NCBI GenBank assembly: GCA_016720545.1
Contig: JADKKK010000003.1
Location: forward strand, 553,600 to 617,599
Length of the DNA stretch: 64,000 nucleotides
Direction of reading: 5' to 3'
Source: Myxococcales bacterium
GTDB taxonomy: Bacteria; Myxococcota_A; Polyangia; Polyangiales; Polyangiaceae
Part shown: positions 42,425 through 49,444 of the stretch, one piece after another
Layout of the letters: each line of letters begins with the position of its first letter
Numbering within the stretch: position 1 is the first letter of the stretch
Translations under genes and position numbers: made by a program
The notes under the pieces: generated by a model
Told to the model about the DNA's origin: nothing
Databases searched by the model: none
What the model saw: only the letters and a program-made list of their open reading frames with translations

Positions 42425-43540
42425 ATGCGCGCGTCGAGCCTCCTCGCCCTGGGCCTTGGAATCGTGGGTCTGTCCGCTCTGCTCCCCGCCTGCGAGGACA
42501 GCAACAAACGAAAGGATCCGCCGCCGCCGCCGCCCCACTCGGCCTACCTGGAGGCCCCCGCCTCCTCCGGCGTCACCGTCGACCCGGCGCAGGTCGCCGC
42601 CTTCGCGGGGCTTCCTGCCCGCTTCGAGAGCCCAAAGAACGCCCTCACCGACGAGAAGATCGCCCTCGGGAAGATGCTCTACTTCGAGGCGCGCCTCTCG
42701 AAAAACCAGCAAATTTCCTGCAACTCGTGCCACGACCTCGCCAAATACGGCGTCGACGGCGAGAAGACCTCGCCCGGGCACAAGGGCCAGCGCGGCAACC
42801 GCAACTCGCCCACCACGCTGAACGCCGCGGCGCACGTCGCGCAGTTCTGGGACGGCCGCGCCCCCGACGTCGAGGCGCAGGCCACGAAGCCCATCACCAA
42901 CCCCGGCGAGATGGCGCTCGCGAACGACCAGGCGATCGTGACCGTCCTCGAGTCGATGCCCGAGTACGCCGACGCCTTCAAGAAGGCCTTCCCAGGCGAC
43001 ACCCCGGCCCTCACGGTCGTGAACGTGGGCAAGGCCATCGGCGCCTTCGAGCGCACGCTGGCCACGTCGTCCCGCTTCGACGCGTTCACCAAGGGCGACG
43101 CGAAGGCGCTCTCCGACGCCGAGAAGGCGGGCTTCCAGAAGTTCCTCTCGGTGGGGTGCAACACCTGCCACTCGACGGCCACGTTCGGCGGCACCGAGTA
43201 CAAGAAGCTCGGCCAGGCGAAGCCGTATCCCCCGCTCGCCGAGGGGAAAGACATCGGTCGCGAGGCGGTGACCAAGCAGGCGACCGACCGCCACTCGTTC
43301 AAGGTGGCGAGCCTCCGCAACGTCGAGAAGACCGGGCCCTATCTGCATGACGGCTCGGTGGCGACGCTCGAGCAGGCCGTGAAGCTCATGGGCAGCTACC
43401 AGCTCGGTAAGGACCTCAGCGACGCCGACGTGGCGTCGATCGTCACGTTCCTGAAGACGCTCACCGCCGAGCCCCTCAAGATCGACCCGCCAAAGCTCCC
43501 GGCCAGCACCGCCAAGACCCCGAAGCCCGCCGCGGGCTGA
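42425..43540 (+). CDS. Dihaem cytochrome c peroxidase-like lipoprotein (MauG/CcpA family)
   Basis: A 371-residue protein, lipoprotein signal with LLPACED. Two haem sites: CNSCH (Cys99, Cys102, His103) and CNTCH (Cys245, Cys248, His249), with GNRNSPTTLNAAAHVAQFWDG and FKVASLRNVEKTGPYLHDGS, diagnostic of bacterial cytochrome c peroxidases. It reduces hydrogen peroxide (or does a MauG-type oxidation) using electrons from periplasmic cytochromes. It is followed 13 bp later by an SRPBCC gene. Confidence 0.92.
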   Translation: MRASSLLALGLGIVGLSALLPACEDSNKRKDPPPPPPHSAYLEAPASSGVTVDPAQVAAFAGLPARFESPKNALTDEKIALGKMLYFEARLSKNQQISCNSCHDLAKYGVDGEKTSPGHKGQRGNRNSPTTLNAAAHVAQFWDGRAPDVEAQATKPITNPGEMALANDQAIVTVLESMPEYADAFKKAFPGDTPALTVVNVGKAIGAFERTLATSSRFDAFTKGDAKALSDAEKAGFQKFLSVGCNTCHSTATFGGTEYKKLGQAKPYPPLAEGKDIGREAVTKQATDRHSFKVASLRNVEKTGPYLHDGSVATLEQAVKLMGSYQLGKDLSDADVASIVTFLKTLTAEPLKIDPPKLPASTAKTPKPAAG

Positions 43541-43553
43541 GCCCGCACGGGCC

Positions 43554-44036
43554 GTGATTTATCTGTCGGCGGAGCTCGCCGTTCACCGGAGCCCCGAGCT
43601 CGTGTGGGCCGTGCTCGCCGACAGCGCCGCCTACCCCACGTGGGTCACGGGCCTCGTGGACCTCGTGCACGACGGCGGCCCCGCGTTCGGCCTGGGCTCG
43701 CAGTTCTTGGTCACCTGGAAGCTCGGCCCGAAGCGCGTTCGAGCCTCCACCGAGATCACCGAGTGCACGACGGCGCGCTCGCTCTCCACCGAGACCCGCG
43801 TGGGCCCCGAGCTCGTGCTCCTCGACCGCGTGGTGCTAGAGCGAGAGCAAGGAGCCACGCGCGTCGTGGCGACGAGCGAGCTCGTGGAGCAGGCGGGCGT
43901 GCTTCGGCTCCTCTCGCGCCCCGCGGGCCTGCTCGGCTCGCCGCCCGGCCGCCGCGCCGAGCAGGTGCTCTACGACCGCTGCTTCCGCGAGCTTGGCCTC
44001 CTCATCGAGGCGCGCACCGCCGCCCCGTACCGGTGA
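43554..44036 (+). CDS. SRPBCC-family (polyketide cyclase/START-like) protein
   Basis: A 160-residue protein with a GTG start 13 bp after the peroxidase stop. The pattern ELAVHRSPELVWAVLADSAA with YPTWVTGL is the start of the SRPBCC helix-grip fold; RASTEITECTTARSLSTETR and VLLDRVVLEREQGATRVVAT form the β-sheet cavity. It binds a hydrophobic ligand of unknown identity. It may be co-transcribed with the peroxidase. Confidence 0.75.
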   Translation: MIYLSAELAVHRSPELVWAVLADSAAYPTWVTGLVDLVHDGGPAFGLGSQFLVTWKLGPKRVRASTEITECTTARSLSTETRVGPELVLLDRVVLEREQGATRVVATSELVEQAGVLRLLSRPAGLLGSPPGRRAEQVLYDRCFRELGLLIEARTAAPYR

Positions 44037-44078
44037 CCTCACGGGCGTGCGCTCCGGCATCGCCACGCGGGTGCGCGC

Positions 44079-44110
44079 GTGCGCGGGTGCGCGGGTGCGC
44101 GGGTGCGCGG
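44079..44110 (+). repeat. 8-bp tandem repeat (GTGCGCGG, 4 copies) abutting a promoter box
   Basis: Four perfect copies end 4 bp before a TAGACT box (44115-44120) that is itself 6 nt before ATG 44127. They lie where the -35/-10 spacer would be. Confidence 0.85.
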
Positions 44111-44114
44111 GTGG

Positions 44115-44120
44115 TAGACT
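44115..44120 (+). promoter_or_regulatory. -10-like box TAGACT, leaderless-type spacing
   Basis: GTGGTAGACT ends 6 nt before ATG 44127. This is the same box geometry as at 6118 and 7135. Confidence 0.45.
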
Positions 44121-44126
44121 GGCTCC

Positions 44127-45131
44127 ATGTTCGTGTTCGCCCCCCCACCCCCCGCCCCTCGGTCGCTCGTCGGCGCCACCGCGCGCGCGGCGCGCCTCGC
44201 GGCGGTCTGCGCGCTGACGTTGGCGCTGGCAGCCTGCAAGTCGCCTCCCCCGCCCTCCCCGGCGACGGCGAGCTCGAGCGCCACGGGAGCTTCACCCCCT
44301 CCCACCGGCGCCGACGCCGCCCACGTCGCGCGGGCGGACGCCTCGCCCTGCGTCGACGTGCCGTGCGAGACCTTCGCGCGCCCCGAAGAGGCCGTCGCGG
44401 CGCTGCTCTCGAAGGGACCTCGCGTCATGGCGTTCGGCGAGGCCCACGCCCAGAAGGACGGCCCCGGCGGGCCTTCCACCACCAAGCGCTTCACCGACGG
44501 GCTGCTGCCTCTGTTCAAGGGGAAGGCGACCGATCTGGTGCTCGAGCTGTGGGTGGCCAACGGGAGCTGCGGCAAGAAGACCGAGCAGAAGGTCGCGCAG
44601 CAGCAGAAGGCCGTCGCCGCCCCGCAGGCCGCCAGTAACCAGAACGAGTTCGTCACGCTCGGCGCCGCCGCCAAGGCCGCCGGCATTCGCCCGCACGTGC
44701 TCACGCCGCCGTGCGAGGACTACCTGCGCATCCTCGACGCGGGCGGCGGCGACGTCGATCAAATGTTGTCGATGATCGCCCGGCTCACCGCCAGCGACAT
44801 AGGCAAGTTCCTTGACCTTACGGCCGGGAAGGACTCGCTCCTCATCGCGTATGGCGGCGCGCTCCACAACGACGTCGTGCCCAAGAAGGGGCACGAGTCG
44901 TGGAGCTTCGGCGCGGAGCTCACGCGGAAGCTCGGCGCGAAGTACATGGAGGTCGACCTCGTCGTGCCGGAGGCCATTCGCGAAACCGACGCGTGGAGGT
45001 CGCTCGCCTGGCACGGCAAGTTCGTGCGCGAGCGGCAGGGCGACCGCGCGGTGCTCATGACCGTGGGGCCGAGCTCGTACGTCATCTTCTTCCCGCCGCG
45101 TGCGGCCTCCGCGGACGCCGGTCGCGACTAA
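44127..45131 (+). CDS. ChaN/EreA-superfamily-like lipoprotein
   Basis: A 334-residue protein, lipobox LAAC (Cys37), Pro/Ser-rich linker to about 75. The catalytic/metal-type motif RVMAFGEAHAQKD and the later LLIAYGGALHNDV are the paired GExH/GxxH motifs of the erythromycin-esterase/ChaN/TraB superfamily. The ligand (haem, metal, or an ester substrate) is not clear. Its TAA stop is built from a CTAA target duplication: the mobile element at 45132 begins one base after it. Confidence 0.6.
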   Translation: MFVFAPPPPAPRSLVGATARAARLAAVCALTLALAACKSPPPPSPATASSSATGASPPPTGADAAHVARADASPCVDVPCETFARPEEAVAALLSKGPRVMAFGEAHAQKDGPGGPSTTKRFTDGLLPLFKGKATDLVLELWVANGSCGKKTEQKVAQQQKAVAAPQAASNQNEFVTLGAAAKAAGIRPHVLTPPCEDYLRILDAGGGDVDQMLSMIARLTASDIGKFLDLTAGKDSLLIAYGGALHNDVVPKKGHESWSFGAELTRKLGAKYMEVDLVVPEAIRETDAWRSLAWHGKFVRERQGDRAVLMTVGPSSYVIFFPPRAASADAGRD

Positions 45132-45314
45132 CAGCCCGTTGATTTACTCCCGTCGGCCCGTCGCCGCCGCATCCCGACCGCCGTCGTTGCGATCCTGCGG
45201 TGCGTGCTCACCTAGAAACGCCCACCTGGAACACGCTCCGCCCGCTCCTCGGATCGCGCCTTGGCGGGCCGGGCGCGGACGACGCCGAGCCTCGGTCCGT
45301 AAATCAACAGGCTG
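45132..45314. mobile_element. 183-bp MITE-like element with 16-bp inverted termini
   Basis: Left terminus CAGCCCGTTGATTTAC and right terminus GTAAATCAACAGGCTG match as inverted repeats (15/16). CTAA direct repeats flank it exactly (45128-45131 and 45315-45318), consistent with a 4-bp target duplication (YTAR, the target type of IS5-group elements). The interior has no coding capacity. It was inserted between the stop codon and terminator of the preceding gene. No transposase in the window matches it. Confidence 0.75.
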
Positions 45315-45317
45315 CTA

Positions 45318-45348
45318 AGCGCCGATCCGCTTGATTCGGATCGGCGCT
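45318..45348. terminator. Hairpin terminator between convergent genes
   Basis: AGCGCCGATCCG and CGGATCGGCGCT form a perfect 12-bp stem with a 7-nt loop (CTTGATT). It lies between the ChaN-like gene (+) and the esterase gene (-), 4 bp after the MITE. Confidence 0.75.
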
Positions 45349-45365
45349 CTAGAAGCGCACGCGGC

Positions 45366-46310
45366 TCAGAGCGCCTTGAAGAAGTCCCACTGCACCTTCG
45401 CGGCCTGGGGCCATATCTGGTGTCCCATGCCCTGAATAGGGCAGTAGATCGTGGGCTTTCCGGGCTTGCAGCCCGAATAGGCCTCGCACGGCGCCGAGGC
45501 GACCGCGCGCGTCCCCCCGCAGCCGTTCACGTAGGCCCAATACGCGGCGCTGAACTCGCCGCCGCTGGGCTGGACGGTGCCGTCCGCCAAGCCGTGGATG
45601 GCGAGGTACGGGACCGGCGCCTGGTTCGGGCAGTGTTGGAAGCCGTTGGGCCACTTGTCGTTGGGCGACTCGGGCTCGTAGGGCGCGCCCCCGGAGCTCG
45701 ACGCGGCGCCACGCAGCAGCGCGCTCCGGCGGCACGCGAGCTGGTTGACGAAGAAGCCACCGTTGCTCCACCCGGACGCGAATACGCGCGCGCGATCGAC
45801 GGCGACACGCCCCGCGAGCTGCGTGAGGATGGCCTCCACGAAGGCGATGTCCTTGTTGCGATCGGCGGGCGTGTAGAGGTCCCACGTGGCGCCCTCGCCG
45901 CTCGGGTACACCAAGATCGCTGCGTCACCGCTGGCCTCTTGGAACTTGAAGTAACGATAGAGCGAGAAGCCGTCCTCGCCGTCGCCGTGGAAGACGAAGA
46001 CGAGCGGAGTGGGCGTCCTCGGATCGTGGTTCTTCGGGAGTCGGAGCCCGTAGGTGCGCGAGCGCCCGGCGGCCGTGACCTGCTCGCGGCTCAAGAGGTC
46101 GGGCGGCGGCGCCTCCGCCTCGCGCGCGTCGGGCGGCGGCTCGGGAGCGCTGGCCGTCGCTGTGGCCGTCTCCGTGGCCGTCGGGGTCGGGGCGGGATCG
46201 CCGTCGAGCGTCGGCGCGGACGGGAGCGGCGCCGGCTTGGAGCACGCGACCGCGAAGAGCGCGACGGCGGCGGCGTGCGCGGGCCACACGAGCGGGCGGT
46301 GGACGCTCAC
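45366..46310 (-). CDS. PHB-depolymerase/feruloyl-esterase-like lipoprotein
   Basis: A 314-residue protein. Lipobox VACSKP (Cys23) and a Thr/Ala-rich linker precede an α/β-hydrolase of the LpqC/PHB-depolymerase group: PLVFVFHGDGED (oxyanion), FASGWSNGG with the nucleophilic Ser, IHGLADGTV with the Asp, and QGMGHQIWP with the His. It probably hydrolyses exported esters. Its ATG overlaps the stop of the cyanophycinase gene by four bases, so both are one operon. Confidence 0.82.
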   Translation of the reverse strand: MSVHRPLVWPAHAAAVALFAVACSKPAPLPSAPTLDGDPAPTPTATETATATASAPEPPPDAREAEAPPPDLLSREQVTAAGRSRTYGLRLPKNHDPRTPTPLVFVFHGDGEDGFSLYRYFKFQEASGDAAILVYPSGEGATWDLYTPADRNKDIAFVEAILTQLAGRVAVDRARVFASGWSNGGFFVNQLACRRSALLRGAASSSGGAPYEPESPNDKWPNGFQHCPNQAPVPYLAIHGLADGTVQPSGGEFSAAYWAYVNGCGGTRAVASAPCEAYSGCKPGKPTIYCPIQGMGHQIWPQAAKVQWDFFKAL

Positions 46311-47494
46311 GGGCAGGCCTCCGCCGCGCCGGCGGCTCGGTAGGGATCAGCGGGCGTCGTGTGCGGCGGCACACCTTGCCCGACCGCGGTGAGCGGGTAG
46401 CCGCGCCCAACGCCGCAGCGCCGGGTGAAGTCGTAGGTGTCGGTCGGCGCGTCGAGGCGCAGCACCGACATGTCGCGGTACACGAGCGGCTGCCCCGCCA
46501 GCACCCGATCGGGGACGCCGCCTCGCACGATGAACGCAGAGCCCGTGGCCCCCTGCCGCAGCGCCCGGCCAACGCCGCGCTTGTCGATGAAGAGCGTCGT
46601 GCCCTCGTCCACCGCGACGCCATAGACGCCGATGGGCGCGCCGGTGATGACGCCGTCGGCGACCTGCCGCGCCATGAACCCGGCGAGCCGCCCCATTCGG
46701 TCGCGCTCGGTGAAGTGGCTGTCGGTGATGGCCCGCGAGAGCGGCGGGAAGACGAGCATGTTCTGTGTAAAGTGCACAATTGGGTCGTAGGGGTTCGCGA
46801 GGAGGGTCTTCGACGTGATCGGCACCGTGCCCGCGAGCGTCGCGTCGTTCACGCTCGGGCCGAGAATGGCGGCGCCCGCGCTGGTGCCGCCGACCACCCC
46901 TCCGCGATCGTAGACCCCCTGCACGGCCTTCATGAGCGCGCTCCCCTTCCACGCCACGTAGTCGGCCTGATCGCCCCCCGCGAAGAAGACGAGCTCCGCC
47001 TTGTCGACGGCGGCCGCCACGTAGGCGAGATCGCGGGGCGGTGCGAGCGCCGGCACGACGAACGTCTGCACCGAGCTCCACGCCGCGAGGCCATCGAGGT
47101 AGGCGTCGTAGGCGTTGGCGCCCGTCGCCCGGAGGACCACCACGTCGCCGCCGCGCCCGGCGCTCCCGACGACGAGATCGTGAGCCGCCACGAACGCGGC
47201 GTCGACGTCGGCGCCACCTCCGCCGAGCAGCAGGCCCGGGCCTTGGGGCGCGCGGGCGTCATCGATCGGGGAGCCTCGTCGCGGGTACTCCGTGAGCGTC
47301 AGGCCCGCGTCGGCCGCGGCGTCGGCCGCGGCATCGGGTGAGCTCGCGTCCACCGCTGGCGGCGTCGCGTCCGTCGGCGGGACGCTCGCGGTGGGGGCCG
47401 GCGGCGGGGCGGCGTCCTCGACGCCCGGCGTGGGCGGGGCGGTCGAGGTGCACGCGACGCAGAACGAAAGGATCGCGACGAGTCCGAAGCGCAT
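46307..47494 (-). CDS. Cyanophycinase-like (peptidase S51) lipoprotein
   Basis: A 395-residue protein, lipobox FCVACTS (Cys15) and an Asp/Ala/Pro linker to about 65. The S51 core contains GPGLLLGGGGADVDAAFVAA, FFAGGDQADYVAW, the catalytic GGTSAGAAIL, TDSHFTERDRMGRLAGFMA and VAVDEGTTL. Cyanophycinases cut multi-L-arginyl-poly-L-aspartate; exported family members serve in degrading external cyanophycin. Here the lipid anchor supports an envelope or secreted role. A TAGCAT box six bases upstream of the ATG suggests a leaderless start. The upstream region is the poly-G/C block. Confidence 0.85.
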   Translation of the reverse strand: MRFGLVAILSFCVACTSTAPPTPGVEDAAPPPAPTASVPPTDATPPAVDASSPDAAADAAADAGLTLTEYPRRGSPIDDARAPQGPGLLLGGGGADVDAAFVAAHDLVVGSAGRGGDVVVLRATGANAYDAYLDGLAAWSSVQTFVVPALAPPRDLAYVAAAVDKAELVFFAGGDQADYVAWKGSALMKAVQGVYDRGGVVGGTSAGAAILGPSVNDATLAGTVPITSKTLLANPYDPIVHFTQNMLVFPPLSRAITDSHFTERDRMGRLAGFMARQVADGVITGAPIGVYGVAVDEGTTLFIDKRGVGRALRQGATGSAFIVRGGVPDRVLAGQPLVYRDMSVLRLDAPTDTYDFTRRCGVGRGYPLTAVGQGVPPHTTPADPYRAAGAAEACP

Positions 47495-47500
47495 CGCGTC

Positions 47501-47506
47501 ATGCTA
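47501..47506 (-). promoter_or_regulatory. -10-like box TAGCAT, leaderless-type spacing (minus strand)
   Basis: GACTAGCAT ends 6 nt before ATG 47494. It sits at the edge of the poly-G/C block, so the -35 region is not interpretable. Confidence 0.4.
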
Positions 47507-47507
47507 G

Positions 47508-47767
47508 TCCCCGGGGGGGGGGGTCCCCCCCGGGGGGGGGGGGGCCGCCGCCCCCCCCCCGGGGGGGGGGGGGGGGGGCCGCGGGGGGGGGGGGGGGGGG
47601 GTGTGCGGGGGCGGGGGGGGGGCGCCCGGGGGGGCCACCCCCCCCCCCCCCCGCCCCCGGGGGGGGCGCCCCCCCCCCCCCGGGGGGGGGGGGGGGGGGG
47701 GGGGGGGGCGGCCCCGCCCCCGGGGGGGGGCCCCCCCCCCCCCCCCCGGCCCCGGAGGGGCGACCCG
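47508..47767. other. Poly-G/poly-C block, probable sequence or assembly artefact
   Basis: About 260 bp consist almost only of runs of 5-20 G or C. The tract does not resemble any coding, repeat or regulatory sequence in the window and cannot be trusted. It occupies most of the gene-free stretch 47495-47923. The true sequence here, and the true distance between the two flanking genes, are unknown; part of another gene may be lost in it. Confidence 0.8.
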
Positions 47768-47923
47768 GGCCGGGAGAAAAAAAGACTCCAGGGGACTAGC
47801 AAATCAGCCGCTGCCACGAGCGCGGCGACGGCGATCCGAGAACCATGCCCGCGAGGCGACCACCGAGCGCAGAGCCCCTCCCATGACCCTCAAAGTGAGC
47901 AACGAAGGGGCGGCGGCGCAGCC

Positions 47924-49435
47924 GTGACCACGAGGAGCACCGACGGCGGATCGACGCCGACACGTCGAGCTCGCGGCGACTGGCAGACACCGCTCGAGCT
48001 TGCGCGCGCCGCGCTGGCGCTCGCGATCGATGACGCTCGGCCACACCCCGCGTCGGTCGTCGAGCCGACATGCGGGCGCGGCGCCTTCCTCGTGGCGGCG
48101 CGCGAGCGCCTCCCCGAAGCGACGCTGCTCGGCTACGACCTCGACGCCGCGCACCTCGGCGCCGCGAGGCAGGCGCTCAAGGCCTTTGCGGGCCCCGCGA
48201 GCCTGCGCCAGGCGAACTTCTTCTCCCACGACTGGCGGCGGGCGCTCGCTCGCCTCCCGGAGCCCATCCTCGTGACAGGCAACCCGCCATGGGTGACGAG
48301 CTCGGTGCAGGGCGCGCTCGGCGCTGGAAACCTGCCCGTGAAGGGCACTCGTGGCCTATCGCTCGGGCGCTATGGTGCGCTCACGGGGCAGAGCGACTTC
48401 GACATCTCCGAGTGGATGCTCCTGCGGCTCATCGAGGCGCTCGCCGGCCGCCAGGGGACATTGGCTGTACTCTGCAAAAGCCAGGTCGCCCGGCGCGTGC
48501 TGGCGAGCGACGTGGAGGCGCGCTTCGGCGCGCGGCCTGGCGGGCTCTGGCGTCTCGACGCTCGGAGGCACTTCCGAGCGTCGGTGGACGCGGTGTGGTT
48601 CGTTTGCCATTTCGCGCGTGGCGAGCGTGAGCCCGCGCGCCCCGGCGAGTGGCCCGTGCGCGGCTCCCTCGACGCCTCGGCGCCCGAGGCGTGGCTCGGG
48701 CTCCGCGACGGCGCCCTCGTGCCCGACACGCGGAGACTCCGCGAGACGCTCCACCTCGAGGGGCTGTCGGCGACCGAGTGGCGCTCCGGCCTGAAGCACG
48801 ACTGCGCCGCGGTCATGGAGCTCACGCGGGAGGCGGGGGGGGGCGGGAGCGGCTGGGTCAACGGCCTGGGCGAGGTCGTCGAGCTCGAGCCCTCCGTGGT
48901 GTTCCCGCTGCTGAAGGGCGCCGATCTCGCGCGGAGTGGCCCGGACCGCGCGGTGATCGTGCCGCAGCGCGCGCTCGGCGAGGACACCACCCGCCTGCGC
49001 GAGACCGCGCCGCGCGCCTGGGCGTATCTGACGTCGCACCGCGCGCGCCTCGACGCGCGCAGGAGCGCCATCTACCGCGGACGCCCGCCATTCGCGATCT
49101 TCGGCGTCGGCCCCTACGCGTTCGCGCCGTGGAAGGTCGCCGTCTCTGGGCTCCACAAGCGCCTGCTGGTCTCGCTGCTCGGGCCGCGCGGCGAGGGTGC
49201 GGCCCCGGTGATGTTCGACGACACGTGCTACTACCTCCCCTTCGACGACGAGGCCGAGGCCACGCGCGCCGCCGACGCTCTCCGCTCGCCGCTCGCCGCC
49301 GACTTCCTGAGCGCGCGGGTGTTCTGGGACGCGAAGCGCCCTATCCAGAAGAGCGTGCTCCAGCGCCTCGACCTCGAAGCGCTGGCGCGGGCGATGGGTG
49401 CAAGTCCCAGCTTGCAGGCACCGCCCGCGGGCTGA
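47924..49435 (+). CDS. Orphan N6-adenine-type DNA methyltransferase
   Basis: A 503-residue protein with a GTG start. SAM-binding motif I VVEPTCGRGAFLVAA (from about residue 45) and catalytic motif IV NPPW (from residue 120) in LVTGNPPWVTSS show an amino-methyltransferase, most like Eco57I/type IIG or type I M subunits. GYDLDAAHL is motif II. The C-terminal part (about 290-480) should read the target sequence. No restriction endonuclease is adjacent; the damaged region just upstream could hide one. It could be an epigenetic regulator or half of a lost RM system. Confidence 0.8.
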   Translation: MTTRSTDGGSTPTRRARGDWQTPLELARAALALAIDDARPHPASVVEPTCGRGAFLVAARERLPEATLLGYDLDAAHLGAARQALKAFAGPASLRQANFFSHDWRRALARLPEPILVTGNPPWVTSSVQGALGAGNLPVKGTRGLSLGRYGALTGQSDFDISEWMLLRLIEALAGRQGTLAVLCKSQVARRVLASDVEARFGARPGGLWRLDARRHFRASVDAVWFVCHFARGEREPARPGEWPVRGSLDASAPEAWLGLRDGALVPDTRRLRETLHLEGLSATEWRSGLKHDCAAVMELTREAGGGGSGWVNGLGEVVELEPSVVFPLLKGADLARSGPDRAVIVPQRALGEDTTRLRETAPRAWAYLTSHRARLDARRSAIYRGRPPFAIFGVGPYAFAPWKVAVSGLHKRLLVSLLGPRGEGAAPVMFDDTCYYLPFDDEAEATRAADALRSPLAADFLSARVFWDAKRPIQKSVLQRLDLEALARAMGASPSLQAPPAG

Positions 49436-49444
49436 AGCCCTGGT

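Noticed and set aside
47505..47923. Several reading frames through the poly-G/C block
   Set aside because: They consist of Gly/Pro homopolymers and come from an unreliable sequence.
47883..47927. A 14-codon reading frame (MTLKVSNEGAAAQP) ending in the GTGA of the methyltransferase start
   Set aside because: It could be a leader peptide or the end of a lost gene, but one short frame next to a damaged block is not enough support.
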